From the NCBI GenBank assembly GCA_002342805.1, contig DDQW01000015.1, forward strand, positions 30,640-94,639: 64,000 nucleotides of DNA, given 5' to 3'. Of this stretch, positions 8,504 to 17,998 are shown piece after piece. Below the pieces are notes generated by a model that saw nothing but the letters and a program-made list of their open reading frames with translations, was not told the origin of the DNA and searched no databases. This DNA is from Clostridiales bacterium UBA2432 (GTDB taxonomy: Bacteria; Bacillota; Clostridia; Lachnospirales; Vallitaleaceae). A program made the position numbers and the translations under genes. How positions within the stretch are numbered: position 1 is the stretch's first letter; each line of letters starts with the position of its first letter.

Positions 8504-10968
8504 AGGGCCTCCTCATTATTTGTATCTTCAGCAACATCTGTTGCCTCAGGGTTATTTGCCTTTGCTTTTAAAGCATCAAATTCTTCTTCCGTCAAGAGCA
8601 TTTTCCTCGGTTTACTGCCTTCATCATCACCGACATAACCAGCTTCATGAAGTTGATCCAAAATACGCGCCGCACGATTATAACCGACTCTAAAACTTCG
8701 TTGAATCATTGATGCAGATGCTTTTTGCTTTTTAACACATAATTCTAGTGCATCTTCAAAAATTTCATCATAATCATCTGAGTTTTTAGTTTCTTCTGAT
8801 ACCGCTTTATTTAATTGGTTCATAATCTTTTCGTCGTAGTCTTCTTTTTTACGTTTTTTCAAATAGCTTACAATGTTCTCAACCTCTTTATCCGATATAA
8901 ATGCCCCTTGAATACGAACAGGTTTTTGATAACCTACCGGATAAAACAGCATATCACCTTTTCCAAGCAGTTTTTCCGCGCCATTCATATCAATAATCGT
9001 TCGGGAATCAACTCCGGAAGATACATTAAAGGCAATTCGAGAAGGTATATTGGCTTTTATCAGACCGGTGATAACATCAACTGACGGACGTTGGGTTGCT
9101 ATAATCAAATGCAATCCTGCCGCGCGGGCCATTTGAGCCAAACGGCAAATAGCTTCTTCAACATCACCGGCAGCAGCGACCATTAAGTCAGCAAGCTCAT
9201 CCACGATAATAACAATTTGAGGTAATTTCTTCATATCCTCTTTTTCAAGGACCATCTTATTGTAGCTACTAATATCTCGAACATTAGCTGCCGCAAATAA
9301 TTTGTATCTCTCAAGCATCTCTTGAACAGCCCAATTCAAAGCGCCTGCAGCTTTTTTAGGATCTGTCACAACCGGGATTAATAAATGCGGAATACCATTA
9401 TAAATAGATAACTCAACAACTTTAGGGTCAATCATCAGAAGTTTCACATCTTCCGGTGAAGATTTATATAAAATACTTGTTATCAAGGTGTTCACACATA
9501 CGGATTTTCCTGAACCTGTCGCACCGGCAATAAGCAAGTGAGGCATGCGTCCTATATCCGTGATCACAACTTTTCCGCTAATATCTTTTCCCAAAGCAAA
9601 TGCAACCTGGGACGGAAATTTATCAAATTCTTTGGTGTCAATGACTTCACGTAAGAATACAGCAGCTTGATTTTTGTTGGGAACTTCTATACCTACGGCT
9701 GATTTTCCGGGAATCGGCGCTTCGATTCGGATTCCGGATGCTGCGAGGTTTAAGGCAATATCATCAGCAAGGTTAACAATTTTACTAACTTTAACACCTT
9801 GGCTTGGTTGAAGCTCATAGCGTGTTACTGAAGGCCCAACGGACACATCCACAACTTTGGCATTGACACCGAAACTTGCCAGTGTTTCTTCAAGCTTGGT
9901 CGCACTTTCTTGTAAAAACAAGGTATTATTTTGCTTTTTGGATAAAGGATTTGCCTTTAAAAGCTCAAGTGGAGGTTTTAAATACGTTTTGGGTGTCTTT
10001 TTAATCTCCGAAAGAATTTCCTGCTCAATATTCACCTTATCTACTTCAACTTCAGCTTTAGCTTCCGGCTCAGGCTTAACTCCAGTTTCTACCACAGGTT
10101 CTACTTCTACATCTTGAGTCACTTCAGCTTCATTGGCCGTAAGTTCTTCAATGGTTGCATCGGGATCAATGGGAATATCTTCGATGGATTCAATGGTTGA
10201 TTTAAATAAGTCGGCAATATTTCGTTTATTTGTTTTTGGAATATTTGATTCTTCTATGGGTTCTTCCATTGCTGGTGCTTTCGCTTGCTCTAACCGTTGT
10301 GCCTTTTTATGCTCAGCGCGTTTTTCGGATATTTTTTGCAATTGACCACTTATAAATAAAATCAATTGCTTTAGCGCACTAACCAGCCAGCTATATAATT
10401 TTTTCAGGATAACAATAATGGACTTTTCTGTAATTCCAATAAAAAGCGATAAGAAAATAACAATAAGCACAAGCATGGTTGCAATCTTTCCTAATAATTT
10501 CAAAAAGAAATCACCAATTAAGCCCCCAATTAATCCACCTGCAACATGATGACTTGAAGACATCTTAAAATAAATGGCTAAAGATGGAAAAAATGCAGAG
10601 GTCGAATCATTAATTCGAATGAAAATTTGCGGGAATTCTACATATATTACATGGGCGGTTACAGAAACAAAAACAATAGCAATAAATGACAACAATAAAA
10701 TCATGTTTAACCGTTTATTCCCTTTGTTAAATGCTTTCATGAAAGAAGCTACAAAGATACCGATGGGTAATATATATGCACCTATACCAAGAAGTCCAAA
10801 TAAGAATCCTCGAAAAAAATTACCGATTATTCCACCACCATTAAGATAAATGCTTACCATAATAAATAATGCAAAAGCTAAAACCACCATCACAACAATT
10901 TCATATTGAACCATACTTAAAGATGTTGTTGTCGAGGGATGTTTTTGTTTTTTGGTTGTTCGAGCCAT
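8500..10968 (-). CDS. ftsK: DNA translocase FtsK/SpoIIIE
   Basis: Septum-anchored DNA pump that clears chromosomes from the division or sporulation septum. 822 residues from the ATG at 10968, preceded by AAGGGGAA; the longer open frame to 11055 runs into lysC and has no RBS. About four membrane segments lie within residues 20-200, then a low-complexity acidic linker rich in Glu, Val and Lys (about 245-360), the RecA-like motor with GATGSGKSVCVN and VDELADLMVAAA, and a C-terminal gamma winged helix (RVGYNRAARILDQLHEAGYVG) that reads KOPS/SRS-type sequences. Whether it is the division or the sporulation paralogue cannot be told from this window. Confidence 0.96.
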   Translation of the reverse strand: MARTTKKQKHPSTTTSLSMVQYEIVVMVVLAFALFIMVSIYLNGGGIIGNFFRGFLFGLLGIGAYILPIGIFVASFMKAFNKGNKRLNMILLLSFIAIVFVSVTAHVIYVEFPQIFIRINDSTSAFFPSLAIYFKMSSSHHVAGGLIGGLIGDFFLKLLGKIATMLVLIVIFLSLFIGITEKSIIVILKKLYSWLVSALKQLILFISGQLQKISEKRAEHKKAQRLEQAKAPAMEEPIEESNIPKTNKRNIADLFKSTIESIEDIPIDPDATIEELTANEAEVTQDVEVEPVVETGVKPEPEAKAEVEVDKVNIEQEILSEIKKTPKTYLKPPLELLKANPLSKKQNNTLFLQESATKLEETLASFGVNAKVVDVSVGPSVTRYELQPSQGVKVSKIVNLADDIALNLAASGIRIEAPIPGKSAVGIEVPNKNQAAVFLREVIDTKEFDKFPSQVAFALGKDISGKVVITDIGRMPHLLIAGATGSGKSVCVNTLITSILYKSSPEDVKLLMIDPKVVELSIYNGIPHLLIPVVTDPKKAAGALNWAVQEMLERYKLFAAANVRDISSYNKMVLEKEDMKKLPQIVIIVDELADLMVAAAGDVEEAICRLAQMARAAGLHLIIATQRPSVDVITGLIKANIPSRIAFNVSSGVDSRTIIDMNGAEKLLGKGDMLFYPVGYQKPVRIQGAFISDKEVENIVSYLKKRKKEDYDEKIMNQLNKAVSEETKNSDDYDEIFEDALELCVKKQKASASMIQRSFRVGYNRAARILDQLHEAGYVGDDEGSKPRKMLLTEEEFDALKAKANNPEATDVAEDTNNEEAL

Positions 10969-10984
10969 AATACGTTCCCCTTTA

Positions 10985-12181
10985 TTACAAATCAAAAGCC
11001 TGATGTAAGGCCATAATTGCTTTTTCCATATCTTTTTCATAAACCAAACAAGCAATTGTACTTAATGAGTCTGCTGTTTGCAATATTTCAATATTTTCTT
11101 GTTTGAGTGCATGAATTATTCGCGCCATCACTCCGGGAACGCCTGTCATCCGTTCTCCAATAACTGTTACTTTTGCACACCCTCGAATTAAACTATATTC
11201 TAAGTCAAACTGCTTTATAACATCAATGGCTAATAATTCACTGCTTAACTCAGTTGTAAACACACTGTGATCCGGAAAAATATTAATAATATCAATCGAT
11301 ACTTTTTTCTCAGCAAGCGCATTATAAAAAGCATCTGTGTCAAATGCTCCTTTTATTATAAACTGAATACGATCAACGCGATGGGCAATACCTGTAATGA
11401 TTTTATTTTCGGGTTCATAGGCGTCATTTAAAGTCCTATACTCTGTAATCTGTGTTCCATTATGATCCGAAAATGTATTTTTTATAATTAACGGTATATT
11501 TGAACGTTTGGCAACCTCTACAGCGCCTTTATGAATAACTTTTGCTCCTGAATCAGCCATTTGAAAAACTTCATCATAACTAATTGTTTGTATAGACTTT
11601 GCGTGCTTGCAGTATTTTGGATCTGCTGTCATGATTCCGTTGACATCTGTATATATTTCAACACATTTCGCATTTAAGGCTTCTCCGATGACGGAGGCTG
11701 TTGTATCCGAACCACCACGTCCGATGGTTGTTGTGATATGATGAATAGTTCTTCCTTGAAATCCAGCAACCACCGGAACAATGTTTTGCTCAAGTAGTGA
11801 ATGTAAATATTCAGGGTCAATACCAATAATCTCTGCATTGTTAAACCGATCAGTTGTAATAATACCGGCTTCGCCACCTGTTACTGCCATTGATGATATA
11901 CCTTCTTCTCTTAAGGTATTGGACATAACAACTGTTGAAATAATCTCACCCGTACTAATCAGAAGATCTTTCTCTTTTGGAGAAACCTTAGCTCGATGCT
12001 GACCTATTAATGACATTAAGGTATCTGTAGCATAGGGTTCACCTAATCGTCCCATAGCAGAAACAACGACAACGACCTTCTTATTCTCTTTTAAAGTATT
12101 TTTAACAATAGTCGCAACACGTCGACGATTTTCTTGAGTTGCAACACTTGTTCCGCCAAATTTTTGTATGATTATCTCCAT
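10985..12181 (-). CDS. Aspartate kinase
   Basis: First enzyme of lysine, threonine, methionine and diaminopimelate synthesis. 398 residues: kinase domain with the N-terminal KFGGTSVA motif and GRGGSDTTA, then two ACT domains (about 265-398) for amino-acid feedback, as in DapG/LysC. It has its own promoter and a short leader of about 25 nt, which leaves no room for a lysine riboswitch, so control is probably allosteric. ftsK follows 16 nt downstream of its stop. Which amino acid inhibits it cannot be read from sequence. Confidence 0.95.
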   Translation of the reverse strand: MEIIIQKFGGTSVATQENRRRVATIVKNTLKENKKVVVVVSAMGRLGEPYATDTLMSLIGQHRAKVSPKEKDLLISTGEIISTVVMSNTLREEGISSMAVTGGEAGIITTDRFNNAEIIGIDPEYLHSLLEQNIVPVVAGFQGRTIHHITTTIGRGGSDTTASVIGEALNAKCVEIYTDVNGIMTADPKYCKHAKSIQTISYDEVFQMADSGAKVIHKGAVEVAKRSNIPLIIKNTFSDHNGTQITEYRTLNDAYEPENKIITGIAHRVDRIQFIIKGAFDTDAFYNALAEKKVSIDIINIFPDHSVFTTELSSELLAIDVIKQFDLEYSLIRGCAKVTVIGERMTGVPGVMARIIHALKQENIEILQTADSLSTIACLVYEKDMEKAIMALHQAFDL

Positions 12182-12209
12182 CTGTTCACCTCGAATTTTG
12201 TCTTTAATT

Positions 12210-12238
12210 ACTATACCATAGCCCCTTTTAGATTACAA
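12210..12238 (-). promoter_or_regulatory. Promoter for the aspartokinase-ftsK-fhs-folD operon
   Basis: Minus strand TTGTAA (12233-12238), 17-nt spacer, TATAGT (12210-12215) with an upstream TG (extended -10). The expected start of transcription is only about 20-25 nt from the aspartokinase ATG at 12181. Confidence 0.65.
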
Positions 12239-12289
12239 CTTTTTTGACAATGCATTTTTAAAAACGTCTTTGTCAGAAAGACATTTTCA

Positions 12290-12318
12290 TTGTCATCTCG
12301 TGAAAATTATGCTATTAT
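12290..12318 (+). promoter_or_regulatory. Promoter for the CBS-ACT gene
   Basis: Plus strand TTGTCA (12290-12295), 17-nt spacer, TATTAT (12313-12318) with an extended TGC, 66 nt upstream of the ATG. It is divergent from the aspartokinase promoter about 50 bp away. Confidence 0.6.
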
Positions 12319-12383
12319 AATATTATACTATAAGTTTTAATTATGGTTTAGGTGTCAACCGACTATAGATTGGAGGTATCATT

Positions 12384-13031
12384 ATGTATGTAGGCAATAA
12401 AATGATTACAGATATCATCTCAGTTTTTCCGGAAGCGTCCGTTTCACTTGCTTTCCAAACAATGCACGAGCGCGGAGTAAGTCAACTTCCGGTTGTTAAA
12501 AATGGTAAACTTGTTGGCATAATCACAGAAACTTTGTTAAGCGAATTCACTCCTTCAAAAGCAACAACACTCAGTATCTATGAGTTAAACTATATCCTTG
12601 GCAAAACAAGAGTTGACTCAATTATGGAAAAAGAGGTTGTTACATGTACCGAAGATATGTTAATTGAAGAAGTCGCTAAGATTATGAACGCAAAAGATAT
12701 TAATATGATTCCGGTTGTTAATGAAAATCAAACCCTTGTTGGAATCATTTCACGTTCCGATATTATTGAGGCTTTTATCGAAATTACAGGCGCTATGGAT
12801 CCAGGCTCTCGTATTACCATCAACTCAAAAGATGAAGCCGGTAAGCTAGCGGAAATATCTTCAATTATACGTGAATATGGAGTGAACATTACCCATTTGA
12901 CAAACTTTAATAATCCTTCAACGAATATGACAGAAATTATTATTCGTTTGAATACCCAAGATGTTACACCTATTGTCAATGCCCTTGAAGAAAAAGGCTA
13001 CGAAATTATACGCATCGATCATAATGAGTAA
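12384..13031 (+). CDS. CBS-domain pair plus ACT-domain protein (AcuB-like)
   Basis: Soluble 215-residue protein: two CBS motifs (about 1-60 and 72-130) forming a Bateman module that normally binds adenine nucleotides or SAM, then an ACT domain (about 140-215) that normally binds an amino acid. This is the architecture of AcuB-type proteins. The start is set by TTGGAGG upstream. It is divergent from aspartokinase and convergent with the branched-chain amino-acid importer, so a role as an amino-acid/energy sensor is attractive but only inferred. The ligand is unknown. Confidence 0.9.
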   Translation: MYVGNKMITDIISVFPEASVSLAFQTMHERGVSQLPVVKNGKLVGIITETLLSEFTPSKATTLSIYELNYILGKTRVDSIMEKEVVTCTEDMLIEEVAKIMNAKDINMIPVVNENQTLVGIISRSDIIEAFIEITGAMDPGSRITINSKDEAGKLAEISSIIREYGVNITHLTNFNNPSTNMTEIIIRLNTQDVTPIVNALEEKGYEIIRIDHNE

Positions 13032-13052
13032 AACATTCATTTAAAACATAGT

Positions 13053-13093
13053 AAAAGCAGATATATTCCATAATATGGAATGTACCTGCTTTT
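13053..13093. terminator. Bidirectional terminator between CBS-ACT gene and livF
   Basis: Stem AAAAGCAG/CTGCTTTT (13053-13060 with 13086-13093), with an inner ATTCCA/TGGAAT stem. Followed by T's on the plus strand and TTTT on the minus strand, between two convergent genes. Confidence 0.8.
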
Positions 13094-13114
13094 TTATCGT
13101 CTACATTCTATCGC

Positions 13115-13816
13115 TTATCCGAGATAGGCTTGTCGAACACGATCATCATCTAACAATTCTTTTGCACTACCTTCAATGATAACTTTTCCTGTTTCAAGTA
13201 CATAGGCACGATTTGATATTGTCAACGCTTTATGGGCATTTTGCTCAACCAATAAAATCGTTGTACCAAAAGAATTCGTTTCCTCAATAATACTGAATAT
13301 TTCATCGACCAAAATCGGTGCTAATCCCATGGATGGCTCATCCATCAATAGAATCTCCGGCTTACTCATTAAGGCTCGAGCTATGGCTAACATTTGCTGT
13401 TCTCCACCACTCATCGTTCCCGCCATTTGTTTGCGGCGCTCTTTTAATCGTGGGAAACGAAGATACATTTTTTCAATATTTTCTTCGATTTCTGCTTTAT
13501 CGGTACGTGAAAAAGCACCCATAATAAGATTTTCATATACGGTCATTTGGGAAAAAACGCGTCGTCCTTCCGGTACTTGGGCCAAACCTTTGTAAACAAT
13601 TTGATCCGCAGCAAGGGTCGTTAATTCTTCATCATGAAGTTTGATTGAACCTTTTTTAGGTTTAATCAAACCACTTATTGCGTGTAATGTTGTTGTTTTT
13701 CCGGCACCATTGGCTCCAATCAAACTAACAATTTCGCCTTTGTTGACCTTAAAATCCATGGATTTTATCGCATGAATTGCCCCATAAAAAACATCTAAAT
13801 CTGTAACTGTTAACAT
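13115..13816 (-). CDS. livF: Branched-chain amino-acid ABC transporter, ATP-binding protein LivF
   Basis: One of two ATPases driving Leu/Ile/Val import. 233 residues, with Walker A GANGAGKTT, signature SGGEQQM, Walker B LLMDEPSMGL and H-loop VEQN. It ends the livKHMGF operon, 10 nt after livG, and is followed by a terminator hairpin. The short form and the LAPILVDEIF stretch are typical of LivF rather than LivG. Confidence 0.95.
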   Translation of the reverse strand: MLTVTDLDVFYGAIHAIKSMDFKVNKGEIVSLIGANGAGKTTTLHAISGLIKPKKGSIKLHDEELTTLAADQIVYKGLAQVPEGRRVFSQMTVYENLIMGAFSRTDKAEIEENIEKMYLRFPRLKERRKQMAGTMSGGEQQMLAIARALMSKPEILLMDEPSMGLAPILVDEIFSIIEETNSFGTTILLVEQNAHKALTISNRAYVLETGKVIIEGSAKELLDDDRVRQAYLG

Positions 13817-13826
13817 ACTTTTCCTC

Positions 13827-14585
13827 CTAACTGCCTAGATAAGCTTCGATGACTTTCGGATTATTTTTTATTTCATCAGGTGATCCTTTTGCAATAATCA
13901 TACCGTAATCAATAACAACTAACCGTTCACAGATTCCCATAACAAGATTCATATCATGTTCAATAAGTAAAATCGTAATATTAAATTTGTCACGAATAAA
14001 ATGGATCGTTTCCATTAATTCTTTTGTTTCTTGAGGGTTCATGCCGGCAGCAGGTTCGTCAAGTAACAATAACTTGGGATCGGTTGCTAATGCACGACAA
14101 ATCTCAAGCTTTCGTTGTTTTCCGTAGGGAAGGTTTTTTGCAAGGTTATGTGCATCCGATTCCATATGAAACAGCTTAAGAAGCTCTAATGCTTTTGTGT
14201 GAATCTCTTCTTCTTCTTTCCAATATCTGGGAAGACGAAAAATACCTTCAAAAGTTGTATAATTCATATCTTTATGAAAAGCTATTTTTATATTCTCAAG
14301 AACAGATAAATCTGAAAATAGGCGAATATTTTGGAAGGTTCGTCCTAAACCTAACTTCACAATCTGATATGGCTTTTTCCCGTTGACAAGGTGTCCATCT
14401 ATATATATTTCACCTTCTGTCGGTTGATAAACTCCGGTAAGCATATTAAATATCGTTGTTTTACCTGCACCATTGGGTCCAATCAGTCCTACGAGCTCTC
14501 CTTTTTCAATCATCAGATCAAAGTTACTTACAGCTCGCAAACCACCAAATGTGATTCCAATATTTTTTGTTTGTAATAGACTCAT
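13827..14585 (-). CDS. livG: Branched-chain amino-acid ABC transporter, ATP-binding protein LivG
   Basis: Second ATPase of the importer. 252 residues, with Walker A GPNGAGKTT, the LivG-type degenerate signature LPYGKQRKLEICRAL, Walker B LLLDEPAAGMNP and the C-terminal VIEAYLG characteristic of LivG. Its ATG overlaps the last base of the livM stop codon. Translational coupling with livM fits the fixed stoichiometry of the complex. Confidence 0.95.
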   Translation of the reverse strand: MSLLQTKNIGITFGGLRAVSNFDLMIEKGELVGLIGPNGAGKTTIFNMLTGVYQPTEGEIYIDGHLVNGKKPYQIVKLGLGRTFQNIRLFSDLSVLENIKIAFHKDMNYTTFEGIFRLPRYWKEEEEIHTKALELLKLFHMESDAHNLAKNLPYGKQRKLEICRALATDPKLLLLDEPAAGMNPQETKELMETIHFIRDKFNITILLIEHDMNLVMGICERLVVIDYGMIIAKGSPDEIKNNPKVIEAYLGS

Positions 14586-15577
14586 TATGCCACCCCTTTT
14601 CCAAATCTTTTTTTCAATTTAATAATGAGGGCTCTTATACGTGCCGGAGTCTTAACCAATGAAAACTCTGAACGGCCTAATATTCCGTCTGATTTAAAAA
14701 TCATAAGTAAGATTAATAATACTGCATAAATAAGTAGTCGTAATTCTTCATAACTATATAGAAATTCAGCCAACATAGCTAAAAATACACCGGCAACAAT
14801 GGTTCCTGTAATAGATCCCATTCCACCAAATACGACGATAATAAAAAGTTCAACGGAAAACATGAACTTGAATTTATCCGGTGTTAGATACTGTTGATAC
14901 ATTCCAAAACATGCTCCACCAACCCCTGCAATAAAAGAAGAAACAAAGAATGCATAGACTTTGTAAAACGTCGTTGGAACTCCAATAGATTCAGCGGCAA
15001 TCTCATTCTCACGAATTGCTATAATAGCCCGTCCATGTCGTGAACGAATAAACAAGAAGGAAAATGCTGTCACAAGAATTAATACAAGAAAAACATCCAT
15101 TAAGGTTGTTATTTTAGGAATTCCGCGAAGTCCTGAAGCGCCACCTGTTATTGTTCGTAGATTAATAATTGTATATCGAATCATTTCACCAAAACCAAGG
15201 GTTACAATAGCTAAATAATCTCCTCGCAGTCTTAGGGCAGGAATACCGATAATAAGACCGAACACTCCAGCAATTAAACCACCAATCACAATCCCACTAA
15301 TCAGTGCGATTGTATCCGGTAATTCAACAGCTCTGACAAATAAAGCAGCTGAGTATGCACCGACCGCCATAAATCCTGCATGTCCTAAGGCTAATTCTCC
15401 TAAAAATCCAGTTGCTATATTTAATCCGATGGCCACAATAATATTAATCATAGCAAAAATCATTACGCCTTCAAAATAGCTATTAATCAAATTCATTTTC
15501 ATCACAAAGAAAAGGATAAAATATGAAATGACGACAGCAATTACATTCACTCCGTATTTTTTAAACAAACTTTTCAT
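14585..15577 (-). CDS. livM: Branched-chain amino-acid ABC transporter permease LivM
   Basis: Membrane permease of 330 residues with about nine hydrophobic segments and the conserved LALGHAGFMAVGAY and ALRLRGDYLAIVTLGFGEM regions of LivM. The cytoplasmic coupling segment RSRHGRAIIAIRENEIAAESIGV (given here by position, about residues 180-202) contacts the ATPase. It lies between livH (10-nt gap) and livG (1-nt overlap). Confidence 0.94.
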   Translation of the reverse strand: MKSLFKKYGVNVIAVVISYFILFFVMKMNLINSYFEGVMIFAMINIIVAIGLNIATGFLGELALGHAGFMAVGAYSAALFVRAVELPDTIALISGIVIGGLIAGVFGLIIGIPALRLRGDYLAIVTLGFGEMIRYTIINLRTITGGASGLRGIPKITTLMDVFLVLILVTAFSFLFIRSRHGRAIIAIRENEIAAESIGVPTTFYKVYAFFVSSFIAGVGGACFGMYQQYLTPDKFKFMFSVELFIIVVFGGMGSITGTIVAGVFLAMLAEFLYSYEELRLLIYAVLLILLMIFKSDGILGRSEFSLVKTPARIRALIIKLKKRFGKGVA

Positions 15578-15587
15578 ATTCTATCAC

Positions 15588-16451
15588 CTACACTTTCTCT
15601 TTTACATTTTTGCCAAATAAACCTGTTGGCTTTACTAATAAAACAATGATAAGCACGCCAAACACAAATACATTGGCCCAACTGGAACTAATGTATCCTT
15701 TTACAAATGTCTCAATGGCTCCAATAAGAAAACCACCAACCATGGCACCCGGAATAATACCGATACCTCCCAGTACAGCAGCAACAAAGGCTTTTAAGCC
15801 AGGCATAACGCCCATATATGGCTCAAGATTTCCATAATTTAAAGCATACAAAACGCCACCAACCGCACCAAGAGCTGAACCAATGGCAAAAGTTAATGAA
15901 ATTGTCCGGTCAACATTAATTCCCATCAATTGTGCTGCATCACGGTCTTCCGAAACCGCACGCATTGCTTGACCGGCCTTGGTTTTTTTAACCGTATATT
16001 CTAATGCAATCATGCAAATGACGGTTATTGTCATCGTTAAAATAGTTATATTGGGTAAATCAATATTTCCGATTAATTTAACCGGAGGCATGATTTTATC
16101 GGATGCCCCAAAGATATACTTAAATAAATTTGATAAAAACATACTCATACCTAACGCTGTAATTAATGCGGATATTCTCGGGGCCGTGCGTAAAGGCTTA
16201 TATGCAATGCGGTCAATAGCCATACCAATTAATGCACAGGCGATCATTGAAAGCAATAACAATGGAATCAATGACATGGAAAATGTCGTGGCTAAAAAAT
16301 ACCCCACAAACGCTCCAATCATTAGAATCTCACCATGGGCAAAATTAATCAATCTTACAATTCCATAAACCATGGTATATCCTAATGCAATCAAAGCATA
16401 AATACTTCCAACATTAAGACTATTAATTATTTGATTCAAAAATTGTGTCAT
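15588..16451 (-). CDS. livH: Branched-chain amino-acid ABC transporter permease LivH
   Basis: 287-residue membrane permease with about eight hydrophobic segments and typical LivH motifs: NSLNVGSIYALIALGYTMVY, LINFAHGEILMIGAF and AVSEDRDAAQLMGIN. Its ATG has GAGGAGGTTACTT upstream. It is about 200 nt from livK with a terminator hairpin in between, so it is probably made by partial read-through, giving less permease than binding protein. Confidence 0.95.
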   Translation of the reverse strand: MTQFLNQIINSLNVGSIYALIALGYTMVYGIVRLINFAHGEILMIGAFVGYFLATTFSMSLIPLLLLSMIACALIGMAIDRIAYKPLRTAPRISALITALGMSMFLSNLFKYIFGASDKIMPPVKLIGNIDLPNITILTMTITVICMIALEYTVKKTKAGQAMRAVSEDRDAAQLMGINVDRTISLTFAIGSALGAVGGVLYALNYGNLEPYMGVMPGLKAFVAAVLGGIGIIPGAMVGGFLIGAIETFVKGYISSSWANVFVFGVLIIVLLVKPTGLFGKNVKEKV

Positions 16452-16591
16452 AAGTAACCTCCTCGTTTATTTTCCATATGATAAGATATCTTTTGTTTTG
16501 ATGTAAAACAATCGTCCAGAACAAACGATATATTATCATATGCAATGCTTTTATTTTAATAACGCATTACTATGATAAAGCAAGTTTTAAC

Positions 16592-16624
16592 ATAACAAAA
16601 AGGGGCTAGACCCCTTTTTGTTAT
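16592..16624 (-). terminator. Intra-operon terminator between livK and livH
   Basis: AAAAAGGGG-TCTAG-CCCCTTTTT on the minus strand within a longer symmetrical ATAACAAAAA/TTTTTGTTAT stem, 29 nt after the livK stop. G/C-rich stem plus five T's is a standard intrinsic terminator. I see no convincing promoter between it and livH. Confidence 0.8.
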
Positions 16625-16652
16625 CTATATTAGAATGCGTTCATTCAAGAAA

Positions 16653-17822
16653 TTAGTTTGAAACTTTTGTTTCAAGTAATAACTGACCATCTTTAACTGT
16701 AATGATTGAAACTTCCTTAGAAATATCTCCATTCTCATCAAATTTTATATGGCCTGTTACTGCATCTTGATCCGTGTTTTTAATCTCATCACGAACCGCA
16801 TCTTTATCTGTTGAACCAGCTCTTTCCATTGCAGCTGCAACAACTTTAACTGCATCATATCCTAAGGCAGCAAGAGCATTTGGAACTTCTCCATATTCTT
16901 CTTCATATGTTGTCACAAATTTTTGAACAACCTCTGCTTCATCTGATGTTGAATAATGGTTTGTAAAGAATCCGCCTTCTGCATCAGCTGCATAATCGAC
17001 TTGAATTCCATCCCATCCATCAACGCCAACGAGTGTTGCTTCAACACCTGCTTCTTTTAATTGTTTTGCAATTAGTCCAGCAATGTTATAATAATCCGGA
17101 ATGTAGATAATGTCTGCATCCAAACTTGCAATTTTAGAGATAATCGCTTTGAAGTCGTTATCTTCATTTGTATAACTTTCATTGGCTAATATTTCACCTG
17201 GGAAAGCTTCTGTAAAAGATTCTGCAAGACCGATTGAATAGTCACTGCTTACATTTGTAAAGATAATTGCTGTTTCAGCACCTAAATTTTCAGAAGCAAA
17301 CTTTGCACCCATAGCGCCTTGATATGGATCTGTAAAACATACACGGTATACATATTCCATTCCAACAGTAACTTCGGCATTTGTTGCAGTTGGTGTTACC
17401 ATAGGAATTCCTCTTCGATCTGCTTCCGGAGCAACAACAAGCGATGTTCCACTAATAACCGGGCCAACGAGGGCATCAATGTTATCTTGATCAGCCAAAC
17501 GATTGAAAAGATTGATTGATTTTGTTGCATCACCTTCATTGTCATAATAGGTTAATTCTAATTGTCTTCCGTTGACACCACCTGCAGTATTAATTTCTGC
17601 GATTGCAAGTTCAGCTGCATTTAAAACAGCTTGTCCATACATTGCTAAGTCACCACTTGTCGGTGTTAACATACCTAACTTAATCGGACCCTCTGTAGCG
17701 TCGCTGCTTGTGGAGGTATCTTCGTTTGTTGTGGTGTCTTCATTTGTTGCCTCTTGGCCACAACCTGCTAAAAGTGACATCGTCATTGTTAATACTAATA
17801 ATAATGCAAATAATTTCTTCAT
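16653..17822 (-). CDS. livK: Branched-chain amino-acid ABC transporter substrate-binding lipoprotein
   Basis: Lipid-anchored receptor for branched-chain amino acids. 389 residues from the ATG at 17822, chosen because AAGGGTGGA lies just upstream. Lipoprotein signal peptide with lipobox LLAGC (about residues 15-19), then a Thr/Ser/Glu/Asp linker and a type I periplasmic-binding fold (GPIKLGMLTPTSGDLAMYGQ; GPVISGTSLVVAPEADRRGIP). First gene of the liv operon, with its own promoter and a terminator after it. Confidence 0.95.
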   Translation of the reverse strand: MKKLFALLLVLTMTMSLLAGCGQEATNEDTTTNEDTSTSSDATEGPIKLGMLTPTSGDLAMYGQAVLNAAELAIAEINTAGGVNGRQLELTYYDNEGDATKSINLFNRLADQDNIDALVGPVISGTSLVVAPEADRRGIPMVTPTATNAEVTVGMEYVYRVCFTDPYQGAMGAKFASENLGAETAIIFTNVSSDYSIGLAESFTEAFPGEILANESYTNEDNDFKAIISKIASLDADIIYIPDYYNIAGLIAKQLKEAGVEATLVGVDGWDGIQVDYAADAEGGFFTNHYSTSDEAEVVQKFVTTYEEEYGEVPNALAALGYDAVKVVAAAMERAGSTDKDAVRDEIKNTDQDAVTGHIKFDENGDISKEVSIITVKDGQLLLETKVSN

Positions 17823-17885
17823 TTTCTTGTCCACCCTTCGTAACTTTAATATTATATAATTTTAATGTGCTAAATCATATTTGCA

Positions 17886-17914
17886 ATTATACACTTTTTT
17901 TCTTGCAAAATCAA
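17886..17914 (-). promoter_or_regulatory. Promoter for the liv operon
   Basis: Minus strand TTGATT (17909-17914), 17-nt spacer, TATAAT (17886-17891), about 65 nt upstream of livK. It is divergent from the rqcH promoter; their -35 elements are only 27 bp apart. Confidence 0.7.
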
Positions 17915-17941
17915 TAGAAATCTATCGAATTCATTACAGGA

Positions 17942-17970
17942 TTGCGTTTAAAGTGCGAAAATGCTATACT
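17942..17970 (+). promoter_or_regulatory. Promoter for rqcH
   Basis: Plus strand TTGCGT (17942-17947), 17-nt spacer, TATACT (17965-17970) with extended TGC, 29 nt upstream of the rqcH ATG. Confidence 0.7.
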
Positions 17971-17998
17971 TTATCTTACATAAAGAGAGGAGAACACT

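Noticed and set aside
12182..12240. Lysine riboswitch before aspartokinase
   Set aside because: The predicted leader is only about 25 nt long, too short for any riboswitch.
15979..16368. 129-codon plus-strand ORF
   Set aside because: Shadow of livH; hydrophobic reading comes from the reverse of membrane codons.
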